From Laguncularia racemosa (taxonomy: Eukaryota > Streptophyta > Magnoliopsida > Myrtales > Combretaceae), in the NCBI GenBank assembly GCA_037954665.1, contig JBBMOL010000023.1:4092001-4156000 (forward strand): 64,000 bases of DNA, in the 5' to 3' direction. The notes beneath the pieces are model-generated. The model worked only from the letters and a program-made list of their open reading frames with translations, did no database searches and was not told the DNA's origin. Positions 10,311 through 23,272 of the stretch are shown here, one piece after another; the stretch's first letter is position 1, and each line of letters opens with the position of its first letter. A program made the position numbers and the translations under genes.

Positions 10311-11390
10311 GATTTGTTGAATGCTATAGACATACGATATCTTGGAACAACTTCCCCTTTTTTGTCAAGAAGGGAGTGATATTTAGTGTATTTGGGTACC
10401 TTTGATTTGCTTTCCCATCGTAAAGTGGCACTATCCTGATTAAGTAATGTGGTGGGGGTCCGGATGATACCACAACAATGTAACATGTCTCTTTCTCTCC
10501 ATAGGATCGATCTTAGAGGGAAAATCGATGAAGATTGAAGGAAGAGACATGCGGTCTACATCTAGCAATGGGAAGAGTGGCAATTCTCTATCATTCAGTT
10601 AGAGTTCGATGAAACATTGCCAGACAGGGTAGATCTTAAGTATTACCCTCGGTACTATAGTATCACATGATGATATATTAGTTGTACCAGAGTGATGTTC
10701 GGTGCCTTAGTAAGTCGCTTTAATCATATCCTTGTACTTTTATGTTTTTTACATTATATCATTAACATGCTTGACTTCCCATGTAAGATTGCTTCGCTCG
10801 CATTGAGGTGGTGGATTCTCTGGATAAAATACGAGCTGTAGCAACTGTTGGGAAGCATCTCCTCTAGGGCCATGGTGGTGTACATTATTCCTTCCAGATC
10901 ATCAAGAGCACCATCAGGAGATGCCTTCACCTTGTGCCACTCGAAGGTGAAGATGAACTCGTGCTAGGGGTTATTGTTAATAATTAGTACAAGATCAGTT
11001 TCCTAGTCCTCCTATAAATTCCCTACCTACTCACTACTTACTAGCGACTCATCCTTCCCCATTTTATGATGCTTCAACATTCATTGTTAATTTGATAGAG
11101 TTTTATACACCTGATGTCAATATACTATATACGTTTATGGTTACTCCACCCGCTCCTCAAAAGGAAAGACATTTAGGTACATCGGATATGGGGGAGAGGC
11201 TCACACAAATAGATCCTCGATAGATTTCATAGGATGAGCCACCATTCTATGCCCAGACCCATTTCGACGTTAAAGGACTTAGCAGCTTTTCCATATTGAA
11301 GAGAGTTCGGTACAATATGGACATGGACATTATGAGAGATGACATTGAAGAAGGGATTAGACATATATTTAACTATGTAATTATACACTA
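10311..11390 (+). pseudogene. tail of the MULE-PMD coding region
   Basis: Plus-strand reading continues in fragments (FFVKKGVIFSVFGYL near 10355-10400, FDETLPDRVDLKYYPRYY near 10600-10665, DMGERLTQIDPR near 11185-11220, then an acidic DMDIMRDDIEEGI end near 11316-11355). Composition and lack of interruption suggest it is the remaining C-terminal part of the element, possibly with introns (GT...AG-like breaks near 10235-10310 and 10705-10785). I recognise no domain here. The 3' end of the transposon is not defined. Confidence 0.4.
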
Positions 11391-11799
11391 TTTTTTCCAT
11401 TTTCCTTAAATGTACATGTATTTCTAACCTCGTTTGCTTTAACTATGTAATTATATTTGTATAGTTTGAATGAATTGATAAAATCATTTTGTTTCTCCAA
11501 TTAATTTATGTTATGAACTTTAAAATTATCGCAAGTTTATTCTCTTGACAAATTAGTCATGTTATATAGACTTTGATATTTGTCATAGACTGCAAAAATT
11601 GTTAAGGACTTTTTTTAACGACTACATAATGTCATGGATTTAGAATATTTTTAGAGTTAAATCACTCATTTTCACGGGAATCTGTTTCACTAAATCCCAG
11701 CTCCAAAGAACAAGAAATAAATTTTACTTATGTTAAACGTGCAACTTCTTTATGGAAATTTATATGGAAATCGCATGTTGAATTTTCTCAAATTTTGAT
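11391..11799. other. AT-rich spacer
   Basis: No coding signal or clear repeat. Probably contains the unrecognised end of the Mutator-like element and the 3' end of the LINE that follows. Confidence 0.5.
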
Positions 11800-14640
11800 T
11801 TAGTTAGACTTCCAATGAATTTTCTTGCCTCCATTTGATTCTCCTTACCAAAAGTTTGTAACCTTACTTATAACCTCTCTACACAAATTCTTAGGAAAGT
11901 GAGAAACACTCATGGAGAGGTAGGCCTTGCATAAGGCACTACTTTAATCATAACCTCTTTCCCTCATGTTAAAAGCAACTTGTCCTTTCAACCTTGTAAC
12001 TTAAAAGCTATTTTCTCTTTAACAAATTCTAAAACTATATATTTAGATCTTCCCTAAATAAAGGAAAGGCCCAAACATTTATCAGGCTTCTTATGAGGAT
12101 CAATGTTCAAAACAGTACAACATTTTAATTTGATCTCCTTTGAAGTGGATCTACTGTAAGTCAAAGATTATTCTTGAAAATTTGCCTTTTGTCTTGATGC
12201 TAAACTATACATATCCAATATGTTTGACATCATTGCCTTGAGAAAAAGTAGAGCATCATTAGTAAAGAAAAGATGTGTTAGTTCAATGATGTTTATCCTA
12301 ACTGTGATTCCTATTAAGAAGTCTCTTTCTTTTGCCTTAATGATCATTTTGGAGAGAGTCACCACTAAAATGAATAGATAGGAGAAAATGGGTCTCTTTG
12401 TTTGATCCATCTAGTTGGTTGGATATGCCTTGTTATCTTCCCATTTAATAGGATATTGTAATTAATAGACAACACATTAGCCATGATATCCAACTCACCT
12501 ATTTTTTTATTAAAACCCATTTTTTACATAATTGCGCTTTTAAGAAAGACCACCCATCCCTATGTAAGCTTTAACCCTATTTATTTTTTGAGCGTAAAAA
12601 ACGTACTTACTTTTTTTATATAATTTTGGAAAGAAAAAATAAATCTCACGGACCATTATTACATTATCTTGGATTAACTGATCTCAGGTAAAGGCACGCT
12701 GAAAGGATATGATTATTGTGTCTTAAAAGGATAAAGCCTATTGGAAAGTATCTTAAAGACAATCTTATAAGCATAATTACACAAATTGATTAGATGACAT
12801 TAGGAGATTTCATCAAGGTGAATTGCTTTAAGAATCATGGTAAATTTTGTGTTATTAAAAGGATAAGATATAATACCTGTTTGCCAAAAATTTTTTGCCA
12901 CCTCTATCATAAAGTTCCCAGTGCTTAGTAGGTTTGGTAGAAGAAATCATTGAAGTTGTTTAGGCTTAAGGCTTTTGTGCTTCCCAATTGAAATGCAGCT
13001 TCTTTGACTTTCCCACTCTCCAAGGGTGTAGTTAGGCTTTCATTAATTTCTAGAGTAATGATGGTATCCACTTTTGCCAACACATTTTAAATGTTAAGTT
13101 ATCGTTTGATTGTAATAAATTTATAGCACTACACTGGACAAAACATTTTATCCCTTATTTGATTTGTATATTTTCTCGATTATTGGATAAAAATGATCTT
13201 AGAGTATTGGACAGAATATTTATATTTTATACTATAAAAAATATAGTACAAAAATCAAATTTACTTAATAAAACACATAAAAATCCTTGTTTAGTACTTT
13301 ATATATCATATTAGTGCAATATTTTATATACCCAAATAATAAACATCACAAAAATCTTTGTTTAGTACAATGCACATCAAACGTAGTACAAAAAGAGTTA
13401 TATTGTTCTATTTTTTCTTATTTTATGTTATCTATTACTGTAATCTAAACGCTACCCAAGTGTGACTCACTTTGAACATATCTTGGAAATAAGCTAGAAA
13501 AGATTAGTTGATATTAGCTTCTTCTATCAGCATGCAACTGACCTTATTTTCTATCTCCAAAATTCTAATCATAACTCTCTTTATTAAGACACATTGATGG
13601 AAGAATTTTGCATTCTTATCCCTAATTTTCAACCAATTAATTCTTAATTCTTACTTCTAGAATATTTCCTCTTGTTTATAATAGAAATTTAATTGCTGAT
13701 GCTGTAATCGTCCTCTTGTTGATCATAGTCATCCCCTTCATTGTTTGGCAAGATAGCAACCCTGGAGAGGATATCTTTTATTTCTGGCATTATTCCTTGT
13801 TATGGATTTGCTTTAAGTAATCAGAGCTCTTTTGCATGCCTCGATTTGTTAATTAATCTATAACAATCTACAATCTTAGTGAACTTGGCCAAGCTTCTTC
13901 AACAACTCGATCGTATCCCTCCTCATTCATCTAAAAGTTTTCAGACTTTTATGTCTTTGATTCCCTCTTGTCGCACTTGTTAAAATAAATGAATTTTACA
14001 ATAATGGTTGCTTCCGTGGGCTAAGAGAATAGTAACTTGAGCATTAAAAGAATCAACCTGCCATTCAACATTAACTATTCCCTTATCTAACCGCTCTCTT
14101 ATAAAGACCCATTAAATCTCTTATTGCTCTATGTATATTGTTGACCATGAAAACCAATGTCAATTAAATTGCAACTTGAAATCATACTTCTAAGTTTCTC
14201 AATTGACTTGTTCGTTTGTCTCTTCCACTATATTTTTCCTCATTACTACAAACTTCATTAAAATCGCCTACTAAAAACTAAAAACAGTTATTTCTAGTAA
14301 TAATCTATCTTACTCTATTCCATAGTACAAGATGGTTGTGATAGTTTGGATTAGCATAGCACCAAGTTATTTTAACAACTTTATCTCTTTTCAAACCCTT
14401 GATTAAAGTATCAATCACATTAGAATCAACTTGCTCTATTTGCACTTTTGAATCTCCTTTCCACCATAAACAAGTCCTTCACTTAGACCTTTAGCATCTA
14501 CATAAAACTTACATTCAGAGTTGAATCTCCTTCTAATATAATCAAATTTCGAATCTTTATTCCTAGTTTTCATAAGAAAAACTACATGGGGCTTAAATCC
14601 TATGATAAAATGATGGAGCTCACTAATTGTCAAGGGTTAC
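11800..14640 (-). mobile_element. degenerate L1-type LINE (copy 1)
   Basis: Minus-strand non-LTR retrotransposon fragments in the expected order. An endonuclease start is at 14440-14633 (VVFLMKTRNKDSKFDYIRRR, then FYVDAKGLSEGLVY). A linker to the reverse transcriptase is near 13590-13640 (IRDKNAKFFHQC). A reverse transcriptase segment is at 12168-12410 (SYLFILVVTLSKMI, then LTHLFFTNDALLFLKA, where the family has F-A-D-D and this copy has F-T-N-D). A C-terminal region follows at about 11810-12060. An AT-rich stretch at 13100-13440 looks inserted. No intact ORF, and the catalytic F-x-D-D box is already altered. Confidence 0.8.
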
Positions 14641-14847
14641 TTTATACCCTAACAGTTGCAGCTAAGCGCAATCGTGCCGAATGGGTGGATATTTTGAAGA
14701 TTTAAAATTTAGGTACTCAATTTAAAGCTAGAAACTAGACATGCATGAAGAAAATGTAAGAAATTATATAATTTATCTTCAAATTCATGAGGGGCATTGT
14801 GAAAATTATTATATGAGCTTTAGGTGATTCTTTCAATATTACACCTA

Positions 14848-15940
14848 GGGAAAAGTACATATTTAGTTCTCAACGTTTAATGCTTTTTCTAGTTGAGTCT
14901 TAGATGTTTATTTTTTTTTCTATTTGAATTCTCATTATTTGCAAAAATGTGCAAATCGGTCCTCCATTAGTGTGCCGTTAGTTTTTTAGTTATTGTTGAC
15001 ACATGTTGCTATCTCATTTGTCCATGGAATTTTATTAAATAAATAATATAAGAAAATATTAAAAAAAGATAAAGCAATAAAAAATTTATAAAATCTAGAA
15101 AATAACAAACAATAGAAAAATAAGTAAAAAATAAAAATGCAATATTAAATTAACCTAATAATATATATGTATGTATATGTATATATATATTTATTTTTTG
15201 AATAAAAATATGTATATATTTAATTAAATAAAAAATTGAAAGAAAAAAAAAGTTCCAATTACACCCTTGCCTTAGGTGGCCGGAACGACCACAAAAATAG
15301 CAGGTCACGACCTTCTAGTAGTTGTAGGTGATCACCCAATTAAAAAAAATAAAAATAAAAGAACAAAAAGAAAAGATAAGAAAGTGAAAAACTTGATCAA
15401 GTTTCTCTCCTCTCTCTTTATTTGGTTTGAGCAGTTGTGGGTGGCTACCCCCCAACTAAGGAGGTTGAGTGACACCATGCGCCTACCTCTCCCAGTTGTG
15501 GGCAACCACCTATGATCGCCAGTGGGTCATGCGACCCTTTTTTTTTTTTTGTGGGCACTTCAGCCACCTTAAGGGATTGTTAGAGCTTCTTTTTTATTTT
15601 ATTTTTTTTAATTTTATTAAACAAAATGTATATATTTTTACCAAAAATAATAAAATTACATACATGTATGTATATTTTTAATTATTTTTCTAAAAATTTC
15701 TTAATTTTTTATTATTTTATTTATTTTTTTCAACATTTTCTTATATTATTCATTTAATGAAAATACATGAACCAATGAGAATATAACACGACACTACTAA
15801 TGGAAAAACTAATGGCATACTAATGAGTGACTCTTTCGCATGTTTTGCAAATGATGGGTATTGAATTAGAAAAGAATAAAGGTTTAAGACTCAAATAAAA
15901 AATATGTAAAATATTGAAAATTAAATATGTATTTTTTTCT
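14848..15940. mobile_element. 1.1-kb foldback / MULE-like non-autonomous element
   Basis: The ends are long inverted repeats of about 240 bp. The left arm starts GGGAAAAGTACATATTTAG and continues TTGAGTCTTA...CATTTGTCC. The right arm, read in reverse from about 15940, starts GAAAAAAATACATATTTAA and continues TTGAGTCTTA...TCATTGGTTC. Arm and order fit a Mutator-like non-autonomous element. The GC-richer core (15270-15560) contains GTGGCCGGAACG, GGTGGCTACC and CAACCACC blocks of the GGTGGCC kind. A small ORF in the core (15276-15515) is low-complexity Lys-rich and I do not regard it as a gene. No target duplication recognised. Confidence 0.65.
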
Positions 15941-17039
15941 AAAATTTAAAACCATAAATAACATATTTAATTGATTTTTTCTTATTAAATTTATTAAACC
16001 ACCTCTAATTATTTATATTTATACTCTTGTTCCCCTATCTATAAGCATTTACTGTTCCATCTTTATCAAGCGATGTGATAAAAGGATTGAAAAAAATAGA
16101 CCACAATTATCAGCCAAACTACCACTCACTACGAGCATGGCAATTTTCTCCAATAATGTTTAAAACGCATTAGTTGGTTTTCATTTTCGGAACAAAAGTA
16201 TGATTGCTTAAACATTTTTTTTTTATCAAGAATAATATAGTAAATTCGATAAATAAAAATTTTATTTATTATGACATTTAACAACTTAAGACTTTAATAT
16301 AAAATTTAATAAGTAAAAGTTTAACTAAATAATATATTTACTTAATTCAAACTTCAAGTATGCCAAATTTCTATGGTATGAATATTGGTCTACAGACTAC
16401 AAGTGGGATCAGATACGTCCGACTTCGCTCTCCAGTAATTGTAATTGTAGTTGAAAGTAAAAGAAAAGAAAACCAAGTATTAAATTAGAAAACAAGATAG
16501 TCTTTTTTTTTTCTTTTATTTTATTTCATGTTAGCTTAATTTATGGGAAATAGATCATCTTAATTTACTTTTTCTTTTTTTTTTAACTTTTTTAATTTAT
16601 TTATTTAAAATTTTATTATATATAATCAATAATTACAATTAAAAAAAAAACCTCATGATGATATAATATGATATTTCAAAAATCTAAATAATCTTAATTA
16701 TTAATTTAAAAATTCAGAAAAATTAGAGAAAAAAATTAAGAGGATCCAAATTCTAATTTGTGACAAAAAAAATATGATATCATGCAAGTGGTTATTAATG
16801 TAGTTAACGTGAATGCATTGTGAAAAAAGAAATTTCTATGTTTCCTTGTTTTTTATAAAATCAATCTAATTTTTAATATTTTAATTTTATTATTAATTTA
16901 ATATTAATAGTAAATATTTAATATATATAAGTAATTGTAAAATCAAACTAAAATAGTTGAGAAAAAAAATAAAAAGGAAAAAAAGCCTGGAACCGTACAA
17001 AGTCCGCAGAAAATAAAAATTCAATTGAAAAGCCTGGAA
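15941..17039. other. AT-rich spacer upstream of the PHD gene
   Basis: Poly-A/T runs and no sustained coding signal on either strand. Confidence 0.5.
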
Positions 17040-17652
17040 AACTGACCTTCCGAGTATTGCAAAGCAAGCCTCTCTCCAGTCTCCCCCCTTCTCAAACATT
17101 TCGAAAGACAGCTGTCCAGAACACCCGCTCTTCGTCCCCATCACCGGAGAAGCATCATTCACGTGAGGAAATCAAAGCAAAACATACAAGCATTCCTTTT
17201 CAATTTCTAGGTTTTTCTTGATTTCTCATTTTAAGTTCAATTCTTCTGTGTTTTATTGGTTTATACTTTTGTCTACTAAATTACATCATATAGTACGGTA
17301 AAAACTGTAAATTCACATGCTTGATACTGACCTTTTTCATAAAATCACTTCCTTTTCTAGAAAAACCCTAACTTAATTGTTGTTTGATTCATAGAGAAAG
17401 TAACAACCCTTGGGACTAATACATGTCTGTCTGTTGTTTATATTCAAGTACTGGGTTTGAATGTTTTTATTGGCTCTTTGTGTTAATTATTAGTTAATTG
17501 GTTTGTTGATATAAGCATTGTATATTAAGGTGATTTTTCCCCCCCTCAATCATCAGGTATATTATTAAGGTTAATGCAATGTTGGCGTATTGAATAGAAT
17601 AAGTTTAAGTGGTGATATTGTGGTTGTCGAAATTGTCTGGTTTTCCGTTTCA
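17040..17652 (+). promoter_or_regulatory. candidate 5' leader with a leader intron
   Basis: After a long AT-rich stretch the sequence becomes CT-rich (17060-17140, with TCTCTCC and TCCCCCC), as in many plant 5' leaders. It then turns T-rich and ends in a pyrimidine tract and CATCAG at 17546-17556, a good splice acceptor about 100 bp before the first ATG of the PHD gene. A leader intron between about 17165 and 17556 is an inference. No clear TATA box was found. Confidence 0.35.
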
Positions 17653-19989
17653 ATGGATCGGTCGGGCTCCAAGGTGTCAAGCCTCCCGTGGGTTTGGATG
17701 ATTGAATACCTGGCAAAGAATAAGCAAGTAAAGCCATTTTTTTTACATGGTATGAATCAGCTTTCACTGAGGTGGTTTCATTGGTTTCAGCTCTGTGCGC
17801 CAATTAACTGTTAAATTTGCTCATTTAGTTTGTATTGTTCAGCTGTTATGGAAGCAGCTCCAAATATCCCTGATGATATTGGGAAAAATATGAGGGAAGC
17901 AGTGTCTTTGAGATGTTTGGAGGAGTTGTCGAGTTCTCTAAATGGATGCCTCGATGGTATGTCCTCTAGGGATTCAAGAGCCAAAATCAATTCCTCAAAA
18001 AGTTGTGAAGACATTCTGCAGTGTTTACTGCATGATGTGAGTCTCGTGGTTGATTTCCTCCTTCCATAACAGTTCCTCTTATTTGCTTCCTGTCCAGGAA
18101 CTTTTAGAATAAGTTTCTTCTCAAAATTTCTGCTATCAAATTTTTTTTTGTTAGGATTCTCTATCAGAAGCTGCATTGTCTGGAAAGGAATTGTTGAAAT
18201 GGGACATTCACTCATTTACTGAGCAAAAGAATCGTTCCATGCCTAGAACTGCCCTAGAAGTGGTAATAAGAGGTTTATGTCTTTATTTTTGTTGACATGT
18301 TTCTGGTTTTTGATTGTCAATCCACTTGTTCATATTATGTCTGCCTTTTCTTTTGGCAACCAGCTGAAAGATACAATTGTTGATGGGACACATCCTTTTG
18401 CATCTTCCTTGAGGGACCTGAGCGGATTGACACAAGTGAACATCGATGATAGAATATCGCGTGGCAATGATGTGGACTCTGAACCAGATACATGCCAACC
18501 TAATGAAATAGAAACTGCTCATCATGGTATTGTATCTTGTGGGGACTCTTTGCCAGAAGAAGAATCGCACACTGTTAAGAGGGGCCTAAGGGATCCAGCT
18601 ATAGATAACGCTGTTCAGAACTTACCTGGAATTCATAACAGTGGTGATTCTGATGTTAATCGTTCAAAAAGTAAAAGGCATAAGCAGAATGGATCTTTGA
18701 ACATGCAATCTGAAAAAGAAACTCCTGTTAGTAGCCCTGAAAGACTGCACATACCTGTCAATAGAGAAGCTATGAACTCAACATTTGAACAGATTGAAGC
18801 CCTTAATGAACAGAAAGCTAGGGAAGAATGTAATGGCAATCCTATAGAACATGGATGTGATGAAACAATCCCAAATGGAAATGAAAGTCACCATAAGGCC
18901 TACAATGATGCATTTGTAAGCCAGCCTGGGTGTGAGATTTTAGAAGGATCAAAGGATGTGTCAGCAGGCAAAGTACAGATGAGAGAGGCCGTTGTTGAAG
19001 ATGCTGAATGTTGCACAAAGCACAGTGAGGAAATATCAAGTGGGAGTGATGGATATCGAATGGAGGAGAGTGATGTGATTATGAAGAAGCATGAGTTCTT
19101 GAACTATAGGTGCATGTCAGATGACCATCCCTCATCAATGGTTGATTGGACAAAGCAAAATGTGTGCATGAAATGCAATAAAGGTGGTCGGTTGCTGACC
19201 TGTCAAACCATTAACTGTCCTTTGGTGGTTCATGAGAATTGTGTGGACCCCTTGTCTAGTTTTGATGATGATGAAAATTTCTTTTGCCCTTTCTGTGGAT
19301 ATTCTAAGTCGATTTCTCAGTACCTTGAAGCCAAGAAAAAGGCCTCCTTGGCAAGGAAAGATTTGGCTGAGTTCATAGACATGATTGCAAAGCATCAACT
19401 TGAAAGTTTGTACAGGAAAGAATACTATTATTCTGGGAATGGTGAAAATGTGCCTGTCAATTTATGCCAGGATGGCCATGTTTCAGATAAAGGTGGAAAT
19501 CGTGAGATGCAGAAAAATCAAGGTCAAAAAGAGCAAGTTGAGCCTTCTGAGCAAAGTATAAGTGCTAGTGGTCATAATGAAAACTTGGAGGTGGATGGAG
19601 AGATTGCACAAGAGTGTGGTGTATCTGGTAGAGAAAAAGAGCTAAACAGGATTAATGAGCATTTTTCTCCCATTAAGAAGGTGATGGATAAGAAGGCAGT
19701 GCAGAAAGGGGTATCTGGTGGAGTTCTTGGAGGACAAAAGGACCAAGCATTAGGTAACCACAGGGATGAGGGTGCTAATTTAGCCCATGACAACCTAGAT
19801 AGTGTTGTGAGGAATCAGAATGTTGATGGAATAGATGGAGGCCAAGAAGTGCTGCCCTGTACTAAAAATAAGAATGCTGCTGTTCTGTCAGAGAAACCCA
19901 CAAATCCTAATTCATATGGGGCAGGCACATCAGAAGACGAAGACAATGAATCTAATATTTGCAATTACAGAATAAGTTTTCGTACTTGA
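17653..19989 (+). CDS. PHD-finger nuclear protein (four exons)
   Basis: Exons 17653-17749, 17843-18036, 18155-18262 and 18364-19989 join in frame to 674 codons plus TGA. The introns begin GTATGA, GTGAGT and GTAATA and end TTCAG, TTAG and CCAG. The N-terminus has a W-V-W-M-I-E-Y-L motif and a conserved domain running through PNIPDDIGKN and SCEDILQCLL to the second LKDTIVDGTHPFA block. The middle is long, acidic and probably disordered, with a basic KSKRHKQ nuclear-localisation candidate (about residues 234-240). Residues about 401-444 form a PHD-like C4HC3 finger (C-M-K-C, C-QTIN-C, H-E-N-C, C-P-F-C), which in this class reads histone tails or partners. Relatives I recall with this N-terminus and finger end in a MYB/telobox-type domain after a SN(I)xNYxxRxR stretch. 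Here the ORF stops right after SNICNYRISFRT, so the C-terminus may be lost. No function is assigned beyond a nuclear chromatin-type protein. Confidence 0.8.
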
Positions 19990-20374
19990 GAAGTCTGCAA
20001 AAAGCTTTTCCATGTTCAACGCCTTGTGATGTTATGGTCCTAAATACTTCTTTGCTTGCTTGTGTATAGTTGTGAAACTTCAATGAGATGAGATTGCTAT
20101 AACAATTTTCGAAAGACATGTAAGGAAATGAAAATATGATACTATTATCTTCGAGCACCTTTCCATGGGTAGAAATGAGTCTAGCAGCATTTACCCACCA
20201 CATTTTGTTACATATGTGCAGCATCTCCAAGGTGCATTCGTGTCCATATTTGGGTCCAGATTTGTTTCTCTTTAGCATGTTCAAAGGATTTCAAATTTTC
20301 ATTATCAGCTTTGCCCTATAACACGGATGATTGATTGATACTAGTTTATAACATTCAATAATTGATTCTTGGGC

Positions 20375-20380
20375 AATAAA
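20375..20380 (+). terminator. candidate poly(A) signal of the PHD gene
   Basis: AATAAA about 390 bp after the stop codon. Similar A/T-rich signals occur around 20868, so the true cleavage site is uncertain. Confidence 0.3.
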
Positions 20381-21824
20381 GGTTCATTTCGGAGTCAATT
20401 TCAACATTTTTCTTGATTTGGTTTCTTGCATTGAGTTGCTGTCAATTTGTTTGAGGATGCAGGAAGGCACAAGAACGATTTTCCATGTATTGATGAAAGA
20501 AAATACCATGGGATTGCAGGGACCATAGTGTATAGTTGTGAAAGGCTCTGCCACTGATCTCATGTGTAAGTGGATAAACATGACCAAGTTCTTCTGGGTA
20601 ATCCAAACATGATCAAAGCTTTATGTTGTCTCTCCATTGTTGGATTATGACTTTCAATTTTTTAATATCACATCAATATTCAAAATATTCTTTTCTTTTT
20701 CAGGTTTGGTGTATAGAATAGGGGTGTGGCTGGTGGCGGTGGTGGTGATAAATGGCATTTAGAGTATCAGCTTCCTCATTTCTCCCATTCAACTGTCTAC
20801 CATATTTCGTTCTTTTTTTGTTATGATTCATGCCTTTGGTCTCTCTTGTGCTATAGAAGATAAAAAATAAAGTTTTCATCCCTCACAGCAAACTTTTGCT
20901 GGATTAGCAGATGAGCATGCAGAATGACACTGGATCGTTCTTTGGTACTGATCTTCTGGACTCTTTTTAGTTGATCATGTTTTCTTGGATTTAAAAGAAA
21001 AAGAACCATTAATTTGAAGGTTTATGTTGATAAAAGATTAAGATGCAAGTATTTAACTTTGTATGGCTTGTTTCTATCATGCATCTCTCCTCTCGTTAGT
21101 GGATGATCAAATATGGCGGAAAGATCGATTTTGTTGGTAGTGTACAAACAATGGTAGCATGTATATTCTTATCAAATTTGTAGTGTTAGGTGTTCAAATT
21201 GCATTTTGTGCCAATATTATGACGCCGACTAGATAGATATTCCGTATAATTGATTTATTTTATCATTGTGTTAATTCTTTCCATAATTGAGTTACATTTG
21301 GATTAATTTGTGTAATGTTTCTATAATTTTGGATTCCATCTATGTAAACCGTGTTTTACATCATTTTAAATGGTTACCCTATTCAAAAATGTATTATGGT
21401 GTATCGGGTATGTATTTTTTATGTAGCATCTTTTTTAACATTAGGGGCATGGTTTTAAGTAGATTGACTACCTCAAGTACATGGGTTACTTTGTAGAATT
21501 CATGTACCTATATTAAGTATTGCTTGTTTCAAGGTCGTTTTTCCAATCCGACAATCTTAAATTTGCTTTTTTGTTTTTATTTTTAAATTTAGGTTGCTAC
21601 CACCATCAAGTGAATGGCATTGCCACGCCTAGTCGCTCAATTCTCAAAGAGGTATACACTTAGATTTTATTATTCATATAATTAAGAGCAACAAAATAAG
21701 ATAAAGTTAGATCCTTAATTTTAGGTGACATTGATATTTTTCGTATCAATCTTACATATAATATTCCAGGAAACAAAATAAATATTTAAACGTTAAAATA
21801 TAGGGTTATTCATTTAAATATTGT
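20381..21824. other. intergenic sequence
   Basis: No gene supported on either strand. The only exon-like piece is an AG-preceded ATG stretch near 20912 with 20 codons, too short to call. Confidence 0.5.
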
Positions 21825-22560
21825 TATTTTTTTAAAAATTTTGCAAAATGGTAAATTCAGAAAAATTATTTCAAAAATAGGTTGCGAAGGTGTAAATCTA
21901 GTGTGTGCCTTTAGCAATTTATATTAAGGGTGCGAACAAGCATTGCGCTTTCAATATAATTTATACTAAATGTGTGAATGCTATCTTTGCCTTTAAGCAA
22001 ATTGCTTGTTTATGCTTTTAGTGTAACTTTTTTTAATCATTCAGTTAAGCAAAAATAGCAATTTGATTCTTATAAAAATACTAAACGACAACGTGTTTGG
22101 TTTCACTTATGGTATACTTAAATCAATTTTTTTTTTTATATTATGAGTTTTATAATTTTAAACGAGCAAAAAGTTATGGCATTTAAAGTTAGAAAAGTAA
22201 ATCGTATTGATTTTTTTTTTTCATTTTTAAAGGGTTACAATTTTTTGCTCGTTTAAAGTTACGAAACTTATAATATATAAAAAAAAAATTATTTGAGTGT
22301 GTTATAAGTGGAACTAAATGCATTGCCATTTAGTATTTTTATAAGTGTTAAATTGCTATTTTTGCATAGTCCAATGGTTAAAAAGAAAAATTGAAGGCAT
22401 GGACCTATTTGTGTCTTTAGTACAAATTGTACTAAAGACATGATCTTGAATCACACCCTCAATATATTGTTAAAGGTATACATCGGGTTTGTACATTTGC
22501 AATTTATTTTTAGAATAATTTTTTTTTGTATCTTGTTTCATAAATTTTAAATATATATAT
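21825..22560. mobile_element. 0.7-kb foldback element with ~330-bp arms
   Basis: Nearly the whole element is an inverted repeat. For example CTTATAAAAATACTAAA...CGAGCAAAAA on the left (about 22068-22170) has a reversed partner at about 22240-22345. The outer portions also match (GTGTGCCTTTAGCAATTTATATT against its partner near 22455-22480). Only a short unpaired loop lies in the middle (about 22180-22230). Transcription from either strand would give a long hairpin. Superfamily not established, and I could not fix a target duplication. Confidence 0.65.
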
Positions 22561-23263
22561 ATATTTAAATAGATACTCCCAAAATATAGAATCATTCTCT
22601 CATCCTCTTCAAGGTAAGAAATAAATTTAAAGCACTCCTAACTTGCTTTTTTCTATTTCTTTCGTTTTTTCTCCCACCCCACCTCGGTCCACAAGCAATT
22701 CAAGAGCAACACCCCTACTTTACGTTGAATAGCTACTCAACTAGCATATTCATTAGCCACTTTTTGGGGACTAAAGAAAATTCACAATTAACAAAAGAAA
22801 TTTCAAAATGTTTGAATTAATCCCTGAATCTTCTAATGGCTGTTTTTCCTCATTAAAATCACATCATAGATGATTTTAGAGCCAGTCTCCACTACCATGT
22901 TATCCCTTCCTCTTTTCATAGTAGCAAGGATTACTCTTTTAATAGCTAAAGTTTTTTGCTGTCACAATTTCTGAATCTTCTAAATGGAAAGCTGTTGCTT
23001 GGAAAAGGATACCTGCCGCATTTCTACAAATCACTCAAATGCCCCCTTTGTTGCTACTGTGGTTTACAGTTCACTTTGATCGCTGATATCAAAGGACTCG
23101 TCCGTTTCATCTACTCCCTGTTGCTTGAAGATGCACCTTTACTTGCACTGGTTCTTTGCTGTTGATGCTTACTTGTGACAACTATGATTTAAATCTCTAT
23201 CAAATAAATTAATTTCATGGGATTCCGCTGGTCATTATTGAAGAGAGTATCGTTTCTATACTT
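22561..23263. other. intergenic sequence
   Basis: No supported gene. The open frame near 22956-23165 has no recognisable domain and atypical composition, and is not called. Confidence 0.45.
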
Positions 23264-23272
23264 ATTCATATG

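Noticed and set aside
15276..15681. Two overlapping small ORFs as a gene
   Set aside because: They lie inside the foldback element, are Lys-rich low complexity, and do not resemble any protein family.
18283..19793. Open frames antisense to the PHD gene
   Set aside because: Shadows of the large fourth exon.
20905..20974. Possible last exon (AG then 20 codons ending in TAG)
   Set aside because: Too short, no domain, and the PHD ORF already ends at 19989.
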